This document shows positions 8,745 through 18,391 of a DNA stretch of 64,000 nt, piece after piece. Each line of letters starts with the position of its first letter. Within the stretch, counting starts at the first letter, position 1. The DNA lies in assembly GCA_023227835.1 (NCBI GenBank), contig JALOCI010000010.1, positions 14,160 to 78,159 of the forward strand. Reading direction: 5' to 3'. Both the position numbers and the translations under genes were made by a program. The DNA comes from Bacteroidales bacterium. GTDB lineage: Bacteria; Bacteroidota; Bacteroidia; Bacteroidales; UBA932. A model generated the notes under the pieces. That model searched no databases, was not told the origin of the DNA, and was given only the letters and a program-made list of their open reading frames with translations.

Positions 8745-10097
8745 ATGAAAAATTACATTAAAGAAAATAGCGAGCGCTTTCTCTCGGAATTGTTTGAATT
8801 ACTGAGAATTCCATCTGTCAGCTCTATGGCAGACCACAACAGTGACATGCAACAAGCTGCTGAAAAGTATGTCCAGCTTCTTATTGCGGCTGGTGCAGAT
8901 AGAGCATCAGTTTACAAGACAAAAGGGCATCCGGTGGTATTCGGAGAAAAGATTCTGGACAAGTCTCTTCCTACTATTTTGGTCTATGCCCATTATGATG
9001 TACAACCGGCAGACCCTATCGAAAAGTGGACAACTCCGCCATTTGAGCCACACATAAGAGATGGAGCCATATATGCCAGAGGTGCGAATGATGATAAGGG
9101 ACAAGGATTTATGCATGTTAAAGCCCTTGAGTATCTTATAAAAACCAATCAACTTAAATGTAACGTAAAATTCATTATTGACGGAGAGGAGGAGATCGGT
9201 TCTCCAAGTCTTGCAGAATGGGCTGTTGAACACAAGGAACTTCTCTCCTGTGACGACATTCTGGTTTCTGACACAACAATGATTGATGAAAAAATACCAT
9301 CACTGAATGTCGGCATGAGAGGACTGACATATATGGAGGTAGAAGTTACCGGCCCTAATAAAGACCTGCACTCCGGACATTATGGAGGAGCTATTCTAAA
9401 TCCTATCAATACATTGTGCAGTATGATAGATAAGCTTATTGACAAAGACGGCAGAATTACTATCGACGGTTTTTATGATGACGTGGTGATACTCTCTGAT
9501 CAGGAAAGGAAGATGTTAAACATGGCTCCTTTTGATATTGAGGAATATAAAAAGTTTCTTGACATAGACGAAGTAGCGGGGGAAAGCGGCTATACAACTA
9601 TGGAAAGGACTGGGATAAGACCATGTCTGGATGTAAACGGCATCTGGGGCGGTTACACAGGTGAAGGAGCAAAAACCGTTATTCCGTCAAAGGCTTATGC
9701 AAAGATTTCCATGAGGCTTGTTCCTAACCAGGATAATAAAAAGATAGCCGAATTATTTCAGGCCTATTTTATGAAGCTTGCACCTAAGGGAGTCAAGGTT
9801 AAGGTTACATCTCATCATGGCGGGCAAGGATTCCTGTGCCCTATCTCTTCTAAAGTATACAAATCTGCATCCCGTGCAATAACTGAAGTATACGGAATTG
9901 AACCGGTTCCGAACCGCGGTGGAGGAAGTATTCCTGTTTTGGCCGATTTGCAGCAGATTCTTGGAGCTAATCCCCTTCTTATGGGCTTTGGTCTAGAAAG
10001 AGATGTCATTCACTCACCTAACGAAAGCTATCTCTTGAGTCAGTTCTACAAAGGAATCGAATCTATTGCTCTTTTTTACAAGTACTATACTGAATAA
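8745..10097 (+). CDS. M20-family dipeptidase / peptidase
   Basis: A 450-residue zinc aminopeptidase of family M20, similar to cytosolic non-specific dipeptidases. Metal and catalytic landmarks are visible in order: YAHYDVQPAD with His83 and Asp85, RGANDDKGQ with Asp116 (bridging ligand), DGEEEIGS with the catalytic Glu and metal Glu near 148-150, the dimerisation-domain GPNKDLHSGHYGG segment, and a C-terminal His in GLERDVIHSPNE. Length matches the family. It closes the plus-strand housekeeping run; after it come 229 bases without a gene and a change to AT-richer DNA. Confidence 0.92.
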   Translation: MKNYIKENSERFLSELFELLRIPSVSSMADHNSDMQQAAEKYVQLLIAAGADRASVYKTKGHPVVFGEKILDKSLPTILVYAHYDVQPADPIEKWTTPPFEPHIRDGAIYARGANDDKGQGFMHVKALEYLIKTNQLKCNVKFIIDGEEEIGSPSLAEWAVEHKELLSCDDILVSDTTMIDEKIPSLNVGMRGLTYMEVEVTGPNKDLHSGHYGGAILNPINTLCSMIDKLIDKDGRITIDGFYDDVVILSDQERKMLNMAPFDIEEYKKFLDIDEVAGESGYTTMERTGIRPCLDVNGIWGGYTGEGAKTVIPSKAYAKISMRLVPNQDNKKIAELFQAYFMKLAPKGVKVKVTSHHGGQGFLCPISSKVYKSASRAITEVYGIEPVPNRGGGSIPVLADLQQILGANPLLMGFGLERDVIHSPNESYLLSQFYKGIESIALFYKYYTE

Positions 10098-10326
10098 ATT
10101 TAGAATTTACATCAAGCCAGGTATATACTGAACATAAATACAGCTGCAGATTTTTGGCAAAATTTGTCAACTTGGCATTTATGAACTTTATCAATGATAT
10201 TCAATTCTCATTGTAATAAAGCATATTGTCTTTGATTAGACAAAAATATTGCTAAAGACAAAAATAAACATTAATGATTTCTTAAACTTTAGCATATCTT
10301 TACGCAATAAACGAAACTCTCACTTG
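10098..10326. other. Intergenic region upstream of the sigma factor
   Basis: This is an AT-rich stretch with no gene and no clear hairpin terminator. A TAnnTTT-like -7 candidate, TATCTTTA, lies at 10295-10302, which would give a short leader for the sigma factor gene at 10327. It lacks the final G of the consensus and has no obvious TTTG partner, so it is only tentative. No tRNA or direct repeat marking an island boundary was seen. Confidence 0.35.
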
Positions 10327-10923
10327 ATGAATCGTAGCGGAACATATAATGATAGCAAGTTGCTCACGCTGGTAGCGAACGGAAATGAAGCTGCTTTTCA
10401 TCAACTATATAGGCTTCATCATCAGCGTGTTTATTCTTTTGCATTTTTTCTAACATCTTCTGATCTTCTTGCGGAAGAGGTAACTCAGGAAATATTTATA
10501 AAAATTTGGAATCATCGTGCAGAACTTTCTGAAATAAAAATATTTGATGCATGGGTTAAAACGTTGGTACGTAACCAATGTTACACTTTTTTAAATCGTC
10601 TTGCGAAAGAACGTCTTGTATTCCAGAATATTAATAATCAAGAAATTCAGGTATCAAGCAGTACTGAAGAAAAGTATATATCAGAAGAGTATATCACTCT
10701 TCTACGACAAGCAGTGAGCCACTTATCCGAGCAACAAAGAAAGGTCTTCTTGTTTAGTCGTATTGATGGAATGAGACTTGATGAAATAGCAATCAAAATG
10801 GGGCTAAGTATCAATACTGTAAAAAGTCACATTAAAGCTGCCATGAAAAATATCCGTCTCTCTTTGGGTAGCCAGGCCCTTATTATATTCACTGTTTTTG
10901 GTAAAAATTTGTTTAAGGAATAA
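10327..10923 (+). CDS. ECF RNA polymerase sigma factor (sigma-70 family)
   Basis: A 198-residue extracytoplasmic-function sigma factor. Region 2 spans roughly residues 25-95 (AAFHQLYRLHHQRVYSFAF, then LLAEEVTQEIFIKIW for core and -10 recognition). Region 4 covers roughly 140-190, with the helix-turn-helix MRLDEIAIKMGLSINTVKSH. The frame is open to a TTG at 10249, but the added 26 residues do not resemble region 2, so the ATG at 10327 was chosen. It is followed after 80 bases by a FecR anti-sigma factor and a SusC with an STN domain, the standard arrangement in which outer-membrane substrate binding releases the sigma factor to transcribe the SusC/SusD genes. Confidence 0.92.
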   Translation: MNRSGTYNDSKLLTLVANGNEAAFHQLYRLHHQRVYSFAFFLTSSDLLAEEVTQEIFIKIWNHRAELSEIKIFDAWVKTLVRNQCYTFLNRLAKERLVFQNINNQEIQVSSSTEEKYISEEYITLLRQAVSHLSEQQRKVFLFSRIDGMRLDEIAIKMGLSINTVKSHIKAAMKNIRLSLGSQALIIFTVFGKNLFKE

Positions 10924-11003
10924 TTTTTTTAAACAACGACTCATCCTTTTTTCCTCTTCGTTAGTCTTATATAAAAAGAGATTATAGAAAAATAAAAAAG
11001 GAG

Positions 11004-12215
11004 ATGGATTCCGACAGATTATACAGTTTATTAGATGCATATAAAATGCGATCTATAAACAAAGAAGAACAGAAAGAGCTTCTCCAAGCTTTGGCTGATC
11101 CTGCATATTCTGAGACAGTGAAACAATGGATCTCTGATTGTTGGGATAAGAGAAATTTGCCTGAGTTATTATCTATTGAACAGTCAGAACAAATTTACGG
11201 AGAGATCAGGGAGAAAATTCTTCCAGGCATTAAGAAAAATAGGTATTACACATTCGGTCGGGTAATAATTACAACAGCCGCTGCAATTGTGGCAGGGATT
11301 ATTATTACAGTTTTCTGGATCAACAACGAGCACAAAACGTTGGAGGAAAATGTTGCTGAGGTTGTTAAAGTAATTAAAGATGTTCCGGCCCCAGACATGA
11401 CCAAAGCGAGGATAACTTTAGCTGACGGGAAGGTTTTATATCTTGACAGTCTTGAGAATGGCAAATTATCCCGACAAAAAGGGATTGACATTATTAAATT
11501 AGATGATAACAGTCTTAAATATAAAGGATCATCGGCTATAGTAACCTATAATACATTAACTAATCCCAGGGGGAGCGATGTAGTTTCAATAACTTTAGCA
11601 GACGGGACAATTGTATCTTTAAACGCGGATTCTTACATTACATATCCTACGTCTTTCAATTCACAAGAGCGTAAAGTTATACTAAGTGGAGAGGCATATT
11701 TTGATGTTGCTAAGAATAAAGATGTACCATTTATTGTGAATATAAATAATAAGTTTGAAGTTAAAGTTTTTGGTACTGAATTTAACATTAATGCATATAA
11801 GGATGAATCTACAATCAGAACTACATTAGTAGAGGGCTCCGTACAAGTTTCACAAAACATAACAAATTCAAAGGAACACAGCTTTATGCTCTATCCTGGA
11901 CAACAGGCCTCACTTTCAGACGAAGGAATTTTTTCTATACAAAACGTAGATATTTCAGAGTCAATTTCCTGGAAGGACGGTGTGTTTAACTTCACAGACA
12001 TGAATTTAGAGTCGATAATGAAAAACCTTTCAAGGTGGTATGACGTAGATGTTGAGTTTAAAAATAGCGAGTTAAAAAAATTAATTTTCGGGGGAATAAT
12101 ATCCCGGAGATCTAACATATCAACAATTCTTAAATTTCTAGCCATGACAGAGACTGTAAATTTTGAAGTTAACGGTAGTAAAATAATAGTAAAAGAATTT
12201 CTGAACGAACAATAA
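11004..12215 (+). CDS. FecR-family anti-sigma factor
   Basis: A 403-residue single-pass inner-membrane regulator that holds the adjacent ECF sigma factor and receives a signal from the SusC STN domain. A short cytoplasmic part (1-85) is followed by one membrane span at about 86-107, then a periplasmic FecR domain (about 110-300, with TLADGTIVSLNADSYITYPTSF and VFGTEFNINAYKDE) and a C-terminal DUF4974 domain (about 320-400, FNFTDMNLESIMKNLSRWYDVDV). A Shine-Dalgarno-like AAAGGAG lies directly before the ATG. The gene is followed by an unusual 144-base leader before the SusC gene. Confidence 0.93.
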   Translation: MDSDRLYSLLDAYKMRSINKEEQKELLQALADPAYSETVKQWISDCWDKRNLPELLSIEQSEQIYGEIREKILPGIKKNRYYTFGRVIITTAAAIVAGIIITVFWINNEHKTLEENVAEVVKVIKDVPAPDMTKARITLADGKVLYLDSLENGKLSRQKGIDIIKLDDNSLKYKGSSAIVTYNTLTNPRGSDVVSITLADGTIVSLNADSYITYPTSFNSQERKVILSGEAYFDVAKNKDVPFIVNINNKFEVKVFGTEFNINAYKDESTIRTTLVEGSVQVSQNITNSKEHSFMLYPGQQASLSDEGIFSIQNVDISESISWKDGVFNFTDMNLESIMKNLSRWYDVDVEFKNSELKKLIFGGIISRRSNISTILKFLAMTETVNFEVNGSKIIVKEFLNEQ

Positions 12216-12222
12216 AAATTAA

Positions 12223-12245
12223 AGGAGGACATTATGAATAGGTAA
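12223..12245 (+). other. Strong ribosome-binding site with a 3-codon open frame (Met-Asn-Arg-stop)
   Basis: AGGAGG at 12223-12228, spaced 5 bases from ATG at 12234, is one of the strongest Shine-Dalgarno matches in the window, yet the frame it opens is ATG-AAT-AGG-TAA. The site lies 8 bases after the FecR stop and upstream of a long hairpin and the SusC start. The arrangement is read directly from the sequence; a leader-peptide or ribosome-loading role is inference. Confidence 0.5.
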
Positions 12246-12260
12246 CATTGTAAAAATGAG

Positions 12261-12320
12261 TTTCACCTATATAAAAACCCGGGCTCCGCTGGAGACGGAT
12301 CCCGGGGAGATTAGGTGAAA
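12261..12320 (+). promoter_or_regulatory. Long two-part hairpin in the SusC leader
   Basis: An outer perfect inverted repeat, TTTCACCTA (12261-12269) with TAGGTGAAA (12312-12320), encloses an inner stem of CCCGGGCTCCG (12278-12288) with CGGATCCCGGG (12296-12306), which has one mismatch and a 7-base loop. No U-tract follows, so it is not a typical terminator. It buries a possible GTG start at 12315 and ends 39 bases before the ATG of the SusC gene. A role in transcript stability or translation of the SusC message is inferred. Confidence 0.6.
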
Positions 12321-12359
12321 AAAGAAAACGTAAGTATTCACCAAAACCAAAACAAAATT

Positions 12360-15300
12360 ATGAAATTAAAATCACTCTGCAATGCTTCTGGTGAAATCGG
12401 AAGTAAGAGGTGTGCGTTCATCAGGAATTTGACAATTATGCAACTAATAATTATCATAAGTGTCATTTTTATTCAACCGTTACATGCCGAAGCTAATCCC
12501 CAAACTGTTACCCTTTCTTTTGACAAAGCTTCATTAAAAACAATCTTTAAAGAGATCCACAGACAGACTGGTTATGAATTTATTTACAATTCACAAATGC
12601 TTGACAAAGCTCATCCAGTCAGCGTGAAATTAGAAAAAGTAACCATCAATGAAGCTCTGGATATCTGTTTTAAAGGGCAACCTTTTAGCTATGTCATAGA
12701 GGGGAAGACGATTGTTGTAAAACCTATATATAAAAAGCAAGATATTACAATATCTGGTAAGATAGTAGATAAAAAAGGTGAGCCATTACCCGGGGCGAAT
12801 ATTCAGATAAAAGGCACAACAAAAGGTACTACTTCTGATCTGTCGGGAAATTATTCTATTATGGCACCAGAGAATGCAATTCTGGTAATTGGCTTTATAG
12901 GATATAAAAAACTTGAAGTATATGTTGCTGGAAACACAAACCTCAATATAACTATGACCGAAGAGGCTGCAGAGTTGCAGGAAGTTGCATTTATAAGTAC
13001 TGGCTATCAGAAGATAAAGCCAGAGCAGAGCACCGGTAGCCTTACAACTATAAGAGCAAAGGAGTTTGATACAAGAGTAAATACTACAGACTTTTTAATT
13101 GGGCTACAGAATAAAGTTCCAGGACTTTTAATAAACAATGACGTTCAGTTCGAAGGGAACAGTCTTTTCCAAATTAGAGGTATCTCTACTATTAACGGTA
13201 ACAAACAACCATTAATTGTTGTAGATGGATATCCTACTGAATTATCGCTTGATATGATCAATCCTAATGAAATAGAGTCAATAACTGTTTTGAAGGATGC
13301 GGCTGCCGCGACAGTTTATGGAGTACGAGCCTCCAACGGAGTGATTGTTATTGAGAGAAAAAAGGCCCGTATTGGTAAACCAATGGTTAATTTCCGAACT
13401 ACTTTTGGGTTCACTCCTAAAGAAAATTATAATCGTTACCGCTGGGACAAGGATGGTTCAAATATAACTATAGATTATTCTAAAATCGTCCACAAAACCT
13501 TTACATCAGCATATTGGGGTTATGCAAAGGATCCAACTTTTGGATCATCCTATTCATATAGCAATTACACAACTCCGGATTTTATAAGAATGAGGCAAGC
13601 TGCAGGTGTAATTACATCTGATGAAGCTAACCGGGAATTAGTTGATTTAGGCTCATATAATAATACAAAGGATTACGGCAAGTTGTTTTTACGTACTGCT
13701 GCCACTCAAACCTATAATTTGGACATTTCAGGAGGTACTGATAATGCTTTGTACTATGTTACTGCTAACTATTTTAACAGCGACTTGTCAAAGATCAGAA
13801 ATAACAATAACCAGTTCAAACTTTCAGGTCGCAGTACAATAACATTTTCCAGACGTTTATCAATGGATTTGACTACTGATTTCCAGAATAGAGAAGAGAC
13901 TTCAGTACCTCTCCCAGATATAAGTAGTGTTTATCCTTATGAACATTTTCAGGACAGTGACGGAAATTATCTGCCTATTCAATATAAATCCCATGCAAAT
14001 TCTTATTATAATGCTGCAATACAAGCTATTGGATTACTTGATAACATGTATTACCCATTGCAGGACATCTATGAGATAAAAAATCACAAAAATGTTGTCA
14101 GTAATAGTATTAATGCAAATTTTCGCTATAAAATTGGCGACGGAATTAATATAAATTTTGGCGGGGTCTATGAAAGATCCACTAGTGATACCAAACATCT
14201 TGCAAGTGAAAGTTCATCAGAAGCTCGTCAATACATCAATTATTATACTCAAATTAGTAATGGAGAGTTTGTCTATAATATTCCCAAAGGGAGTATTCTT
14301 CAGCAAAGTAAAGCTAGCACAAAATGCTATACTTTACGCGCACAGTTAAATTATGATAAGCAGCTCAACAGCGCACATTCAATTAATCTTATATTGGGGA
14401 GTGAAATCAGGGATGTGCTGAGTACGTCCAACTCTGCAACATATTTTGGATACAACGATCATACATTGTTGAGTCAACCTGTAGATTATACACTGTTAGC
14501 AACATACAGACCAAGCTATACGGCTAATAACTCATTGATTTATTATTCAAGTCTTTTCGGGCAATCATATAGCGAAAATCGTTATGTTTCAGCTTATTCC
14601 AATATTGTATATGCATATAAAGGAAAGTATTCTGTAACCGGAAGCATACGTATTGACCAATCCAACTTATTTGGTACCGATCCAAAATATAAATACAAAC
14701 CTTTGTGGTCATTGGGGGCAGCATGGAATATTCATAAAGAGAGATTTATGCAAGATGTGAGTATTATTAAATCCTTAAAACTCAGAATGGCTTATGGACT
14801 TAACGGGAATGTTGCTAAAAATGTTTTGCCTCAAGTCATAGCTCAATATAGCACTCGAACCGTTATTCCTTCTGAACCTATAGAAACATTGAAACTTTTA
14901 TCTTTTGCCAACAGTGGATTACGTTGGGAACAAACCAGTAATTTAAATGTTGGTCTTGATTTTGCTTTTTTAAAAAAGATTACAGGAAATATTGATTATT
15001 ATGTAAAGAAGAGTACAGACGTCTTGGCAAATAATCAGATTGACGCTTCAAAGGGTGGGTCTTATGCGATTGTAAATCAGTCTTCTATTCGCAACTCTGG
15101 CTTGGAAGTAAATCTTTTAGCTGACTGGATTACAAACAAAAATTTTAACTGGAATACAGGTATTGTCTTTTCTCATAACAAAAGTAAAGTAATTGATGTA
15201 TATAATAGTAACCTCACATCGACAAGTTCTGCTTCATATTACGTTAATGGCAGCTATGCCAATTATGTAAAAGGATACCCAATAGGGGCAATATTTAATT

Positions 15301-15890
15301 ATCGCTATGCCGGATTAAACTCCACAAATGGTAATATTTTAATATATGACAAAGATGGTGTCGCTAAAAGTAATTTATATTCAACGAATAAGAGTGATGT
15401 AGATTATGTAGGTAGTTCAATCCCATCAATCAACATTGGCTTAAGTAACCGGTTTGATATAGGGAATTTTTATCTTTATTGTATGGTCAATTTTTATGGA
15501 GGATTTAAGGTCCGGGTTCCCGTTCCAGATCCATCAAGCATAAGGCCATTGAAAGGTGCCGCGAATTACTGGAAACAGAGCGGAGATGAAACGAACCCGA
15601 ATATGTTGCCTAATCCTAATAATTTATATAGTTATACTATATTAGGATACACAGACAAATATACGGTAAACGGTGCATATCTTACAATCGGAGATCTTAC
15701 AGCAACATATAGCTTCCGCAACAGTAGATTAGTAAAGAAAACTAAAATCAACAGTTTTGAAATAAGAGTACAGGCTTCTAATATTTACACTGTTGCTTTT
15801 AATAAATATAATTATAGCATGGCAACAAGCAGCTATGCAAAATCTTATATAACCCCAACTTACACTATGGGCCTTTATATTAATTTTTAA
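12360..15890 (+). CDS. SusC/RagA-family TonB-linked outer-membrane protein with STN signalling domain
   Basis: A 1176-residue outer-membrane TonB-dependent importer. After a signal segment (about residues 25-50, LTIMQLIIIISVIFIQPLHA) comes an STN domain (about 52-130, TVTLSFDKASLKTIFKEIHRQTG) that contacts the FecR protein. A carboxypeptidase-like regulatory domain follows (about 132-210, GKIVDKKGEPLPGANIQIKG), then the plug (about 235-345, ILKDAAAATVYGVRASNGVI-type motif) and a long beta barrel ending in MGLYINF. The ATG at 12360 was preferred over a GTG at 12315 because the latter lies inside a hairpin stem. The partner SusD is 17 bases downstream. RagA/SusC proteins take up oligosaccharides or oligopeptides; the M16 peptidase nearby makes peptides plausible. 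Confidence 0.93.
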   Translation: MKLKSLCNASGEIGSKRCAFIRNLTIMQLIIIISVIFIQPLHAEANPQTVTLSFDKASLKTIFKEIHRQTGYEFIYNSQMLDKAHPVSVKLEKVTINEALDICFKGQPFSYVIEGKTIVVKPIYKKQDITISGKIVDKKGEPLPGANIQIKGTTKGTTSDLSGNYSIMAPENAILVIGFIGYKKLEVYVAGNTNLNITMTEEAAELQEVAFISTGYQKIKPEQSTGSLTTIRAKEFDTRVNTTDFLIGLQNKVPGLLINNDVQFEGNSLFQIRGISTINGNKQPLIVVDGYPTELSLDMINPNEIESITVLKDAAAATVYGVRASNGVIVIERKKARIGKPMVNFRTTFGFTPKENYNRYRWDKDGSNITIDYSKIVHKTFTSAYWGYAKDPTFGSSYSYSNYTTPDFIRMRQAAGVITSDEANRELVDLGSYNNTKDYGKLFLRTAATQTYNLDISGGTDNALYYVTANYFNSDLSKIRNNNNQFKLSGRSTITFSRRLSMDLTTDFQNREETSVPLPDISSVYPYEHFQDSDGNYLPIQYKSHANSYYNAAIQAIGLLDNMYYPLQDIYEIKNHKNVVSNSINANFRYKIGDGININFGGVYERSTSDTKHLASESSSEARQYINYYTQISNGEFVYNIPKGSILQQSKASTKCYTLRAQLNYDKQLNSAHSINLILGSEIRDVLSTSNSATYFGYNDHTLLSQPVDYTLLATYRPSYTANNSLIYYSSLFGQSYSENRYVSAYSNIVYAYKGKYSVTGSIRIDQSNLFGTDPKYKYKPLWSLGAAWNIHKERFMQDVSIIKSLKLRMAYGLNGNVAKNVLPQVIAQYSTRTVIPSEPIETLKLLSFANSGLRWEQTSNLNVGLDFAFLKKITGNIDYYVKKSTDVLANNQIDASKGGSYAIVNQSSIRNSGLEVNLLADWITNKNFNWNTGIVFSHNKSKVIDVYNSNLTSTSSASYYVNGSYANYVKGYPIGAIFNYRYAGLNSTNGNILIYDKDGVAKSNLYSTNKSDVDYVGSSIPSINIGLSNRFDIGNFYLYCMVNFYGGFKVRVPVPDPSSIRPLKGAANYWKQSGDETNPNMLPNPNNLYSYTILGYTDKYTVNGAYLTIGDLTATYSFRNSRLVKKTKINSFEIRVQASNIYTVAFNKYNYSMATSSYAKSYITPTYTMGLYINF

Positions 15891-15907
15891 TAATAAGATT
15901 AAAGACA

Positions 15908-17323
15908 ATGAAGAAGTTTATATATAAATGTTTTATTCCGGCCCTATTTTTTGCAACTGTATTAATTTCCTGCGATAAATATCTCGATATTCAACCCAAA
16001 GGAGTTACGTTACTTAAAACTGTGGCAGATTATGATTTATGGATGAAAAGTCAGAATCTTTTGCTTTCATGCCCAATGATGGAACTGGATTATCTCGCAG
16101 ATATTACAGATTATCCTACTCTTCAGCAGGTGCTTTCAACAAACAGCTATCAAAGGATTTATACGTGGCAGGCACAGTTCTCTGATGATGTTGCAACAAT
16201 CCCTTTGTTTTGGAACACATATTACCAATCAATATATTATTATAATACTATTCTGGACGGTATTAACAGTACAAAAGATGGCACTGAGCAAGAGAAAAAA
16301 AGTTTAAGAGCCGAAGCCTTGCTTGGAAGGGCTTTTGAATATCTTTATCTTGTAAATCTATACGGTAAACCATATAACTCGAGTACAGCAAGCGAAGATT
16401 TAGCTATACCATTCGTGACATCAAATGATTTAACAGATCCTACTCCGGCAAGGAGTTCTGTGAAACAGATATATGATCACATAATAGCAGATATTTCTGA
16501 AGCTGTTCCTGATTTGCCGGAAGACAATAATAGTTATCGCAGCCGTGGCTGTGTAGCAGCAGCATATAGTGTACTTGCAAGAACATATCTGTATATGGCC
16601 GATTATACTAAAGCTGCACAGAATGCTCAACTGGCTTTGGATAATTGTACCGATACAATACTTGATTATTCTGTCATGTCAAGTTCAAGAGATATTCCCA
16701 ATCTTCTTAAGAGACCAGACGAAATTTATGCTCGTTATGGCAATTCATTCAGTATAATGATGAATCCCTCTTTATCTTTTCTTCAATCTTTTGACATCAA
16801 GGATTTAAGGCTGAAATTCTATTATACAAAATCATATGTATCTCCTAATTTGGGAGATTACTCTTTCAATAAAAGAGGAGAGGTAATGTTTTTCTCTTCT
16901 GGTGCAGCTTCATCAAGCACAGGATATCTTAATTGCGGAACATCTGTAGCAGAGATGCATCTGATTCTTGCAGAAGCTGCCGCAAGAAGAAATGATCTTA
17001 TTACTGCCTGCAACGAACTGGATGTACTTAGAAAAAAACGTTTCCCGGCCAATTATTATGTAAAATACGAATCTTCTGACCAAGAAAATGTGATAAATAA
17101 AGTTTTGGCTGAAAGATCCTTTGAGTTTTCCTTCAACGGTATGCGTTGGTTTGACATGCGGAGATTGGCTGCCGAAGGCCGTATGCAGACCATAAAAAGA
17201 TATGATGCTTCTAATAATGTGTTATCCACTCTTTCTGCTGACAGTCCTAAATATACATTGCAAATACCATTGCAAGTACTCTATTTTAATTCGGACTGGC
17301 CGCAAAATTCCTGGGAAGAGTAA
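15908..17323 (+). CDS. SusD/RagB-family surface lipoprotein
   Basis: A 471-residue lipoprotein that forms the lid of the adjacent SusC transporter on the cell surface. The signal peptide ends in a lipobox, VLISCDKYLDIQPKG, with Cys at about residue 22; YLDIQPKG is typical of the mature start of the family. The N-terminal TPR-like region includes SLRAEALLGRAFEYLYLVNLYG, and the C-terminal region shows LAERSFEFSFNGMRWFDMRRL, a conserved SusD signature. Ligand cannot be read from sequence. A strong hairpin terminator follows 46 bases after the stop, so the SusC/SusD transcript probably ends here at least in part. Confidence 0.93.
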   Translation: MKKFIYKCFIPALFFATVLISCDKYLDIQPKGVTLLKTVADYDLWMKSQNLLLSCPMMELDYLADITDYPTLQQVLSTNSYQRIYTWQAQFSDDVATIPLFWNTYYQSIYYYNTILDGINSTKDGTEQEKKSLRAEALLGRAFEYLYLVNLYGKPYNSSTASEDLAIPFVTSNDLTDPTPARSSVKQIYDHIIADISEAVPDLPEDNNSYRSRGCVAAAYSVLARTYLYMADYTKAAQNAQLALDNCTDTILDYSVMSSSRDIPNLLKRPDEIYARYGNSFSIMMNPSLSFLQSFDIKDLRLKFYYTKSYVSPNLGDYSFNKRGEVMFFSSGAASSSTGYLNCGTSVAEMHLILAEAAARRNDLITACNELDVLRKKRFPANYYVKYESSDQENVINKVLAERSFEFSFNGMRWFDMRRLAAEGRMQTIKRYDASNNVLSTLSADSPKYTLQIPLQVLYFNSDWPQNSWEE

Positions 17324-17368
17324 ACAATACCAGAATTCTATTTAGGAAAATACCTGATAATTAATTTT

Positions 17369-17405
17369 CAGAGGCTGTCTACCACAGTCTTGACAGCCTC
17401 TGTTT
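17369..17405 (+). terminator. Rho-independent terminator after SusD
   Basis: A perfect 11-base-pair stem, CAGAGGCTGTC (17369-17379) with GACAGCCTCTG (17392-17402), has a 12-base loop and is followed by TTTG. The run of T is short, but the stem is GC-rich in an AT-rich setting, and it lies between SusD and the ABC transporter genes. It would separate the two halves of the island into two transcripts or attenuate read-through. Confidence 0.75.
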
Positions 17406-17456
17406 GCAATTGACATGGCGTATTGGCCATATAATCTCTATGAAATTATAATATTT

Positions 17457-18380
17457 ATGAAAGAATCTTTAGTAAGAGTTGAAAATTTATCCCATCGCTA
17501 CAGTGTTCAATGGGCGGTTAAAGATATCAATTTTGAGATACCAGAGAATGGTATTTACGGGTTACTTGGCTCAAACGGAGCAGGGAAATCGACAACCATG
17601 AACATAATGAGTGGAGTCTTAAAGCAGACTCATGGTCATGTAGTAATTAATGGATTTGATACATCAAAAAATCCGATCGAAGCAAAAAAACAAATAGGTT
17701 TTCTGCCACAAGAACCACCATTGTATACAGATATGACTGTTGAAGAGTATCTTACCAATTGCGCATATTTACGCATGATAGATGAAAAAATAGTCAAATC
17801 TGCTGTTGATGAGGTACTGGAGAAGTGTGCCATATTAAATTTTAAAAAAAGGTTGATAAGAAATCTATCCGGGGGATACAGACAAAGAGTAGGCATTGCC
17901 CAGGCTATTATCCATAAACCGGCATTTATTATCCTTGACGAACCAACTAACGGGCTAGATCCAAATCAGATTCTTGAAATAAGGAAGCTTATCAATGATA
18001 TTGCTTCAGAACGGGCAGTTTTACTTTCTACACATATACTGACAGAGGTAAATGCAATATGTGACCACATTATAATGATCGAACATGGCAAACTTGTCTT
18101 TTCCGGGAAGATTGAAGAATTTGATAACTATATAACTCCAAGCAGCATTTTTGTGCGTATGCTTGATATGCCTTCAGTAGAAGATTTGATGAAAAAAATT
18201 AAAGGCATTGACAATATTGAGGAACTTGGCGGACCTGATTATCGCTTTAATTTTAAAGATATTAACGGGGCCGCTGAGCTCATTGTTCAGGAAAGTGTAA
18301 AAAATAACTGGCGTATGGAAGAGATCCGTATTGAGAAAAGCTCTCTCAATGATATATTCTCAGCATTGTCAAAAGATTAA
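17457..18380 (+). CDS. ABC transporter ATP-binding protein (GldA/CcmA-like)
   Basis: A 307-residue ABC ATPase. Walker A is GSNGAGKST (residues 38-46), the signature motif is LSGGYRQRVGIAQAI, and Walker B is FIILDEPTNGLDP, all intact, with a switch His in STHILTEV. The C-terminal extension resembles the ABC-2 exporter ATPases that include GldA. The ATG at 17457 was chosen; a longer frame from ATG 17415 adds 14 residues not seen in the family and begins 10 bases after the terminator. It lies 11 bases upstream of its probable membrane partner. Confidence 0.93.
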   Translation: MKESLVRVENLSHRYSVQWAVKDINFEIPENGIYGLLGSNGAGKSTTMNIMSGVLKQTHGHVVINGFDTSKNPIEAKKQIGFLPQEPPLYTDMTVEEYLTNCAYLRMIDEKIVKSAVDEVLEKCAILNFKKRLIRNLSGGYRQRVGIAQAIIHKPAFIILDEPTNGLDPNQILEIRKLINDIASERAVLLSTHILTEVNAICDHIIMIEHGKLVFSGKIEEFDNYITPSSIFVRMLDMPSVEDLMKKIKGIDNIEELGGPDYRFNFKDINGAAELIVQESVKNNWRMEEIRIEKSSLNDIFSALSKD

Positions 18381-18391
18381 AAAATTAAAGG

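Noticed and set aside
12315..12359. A longer SusC start at GTG 12315
   Set aside because: The GTG lies inside the 3' arm of the long hairpin and the added 15 residues are polar with no signal-peptide function; the ATG at 12360 is a better start.
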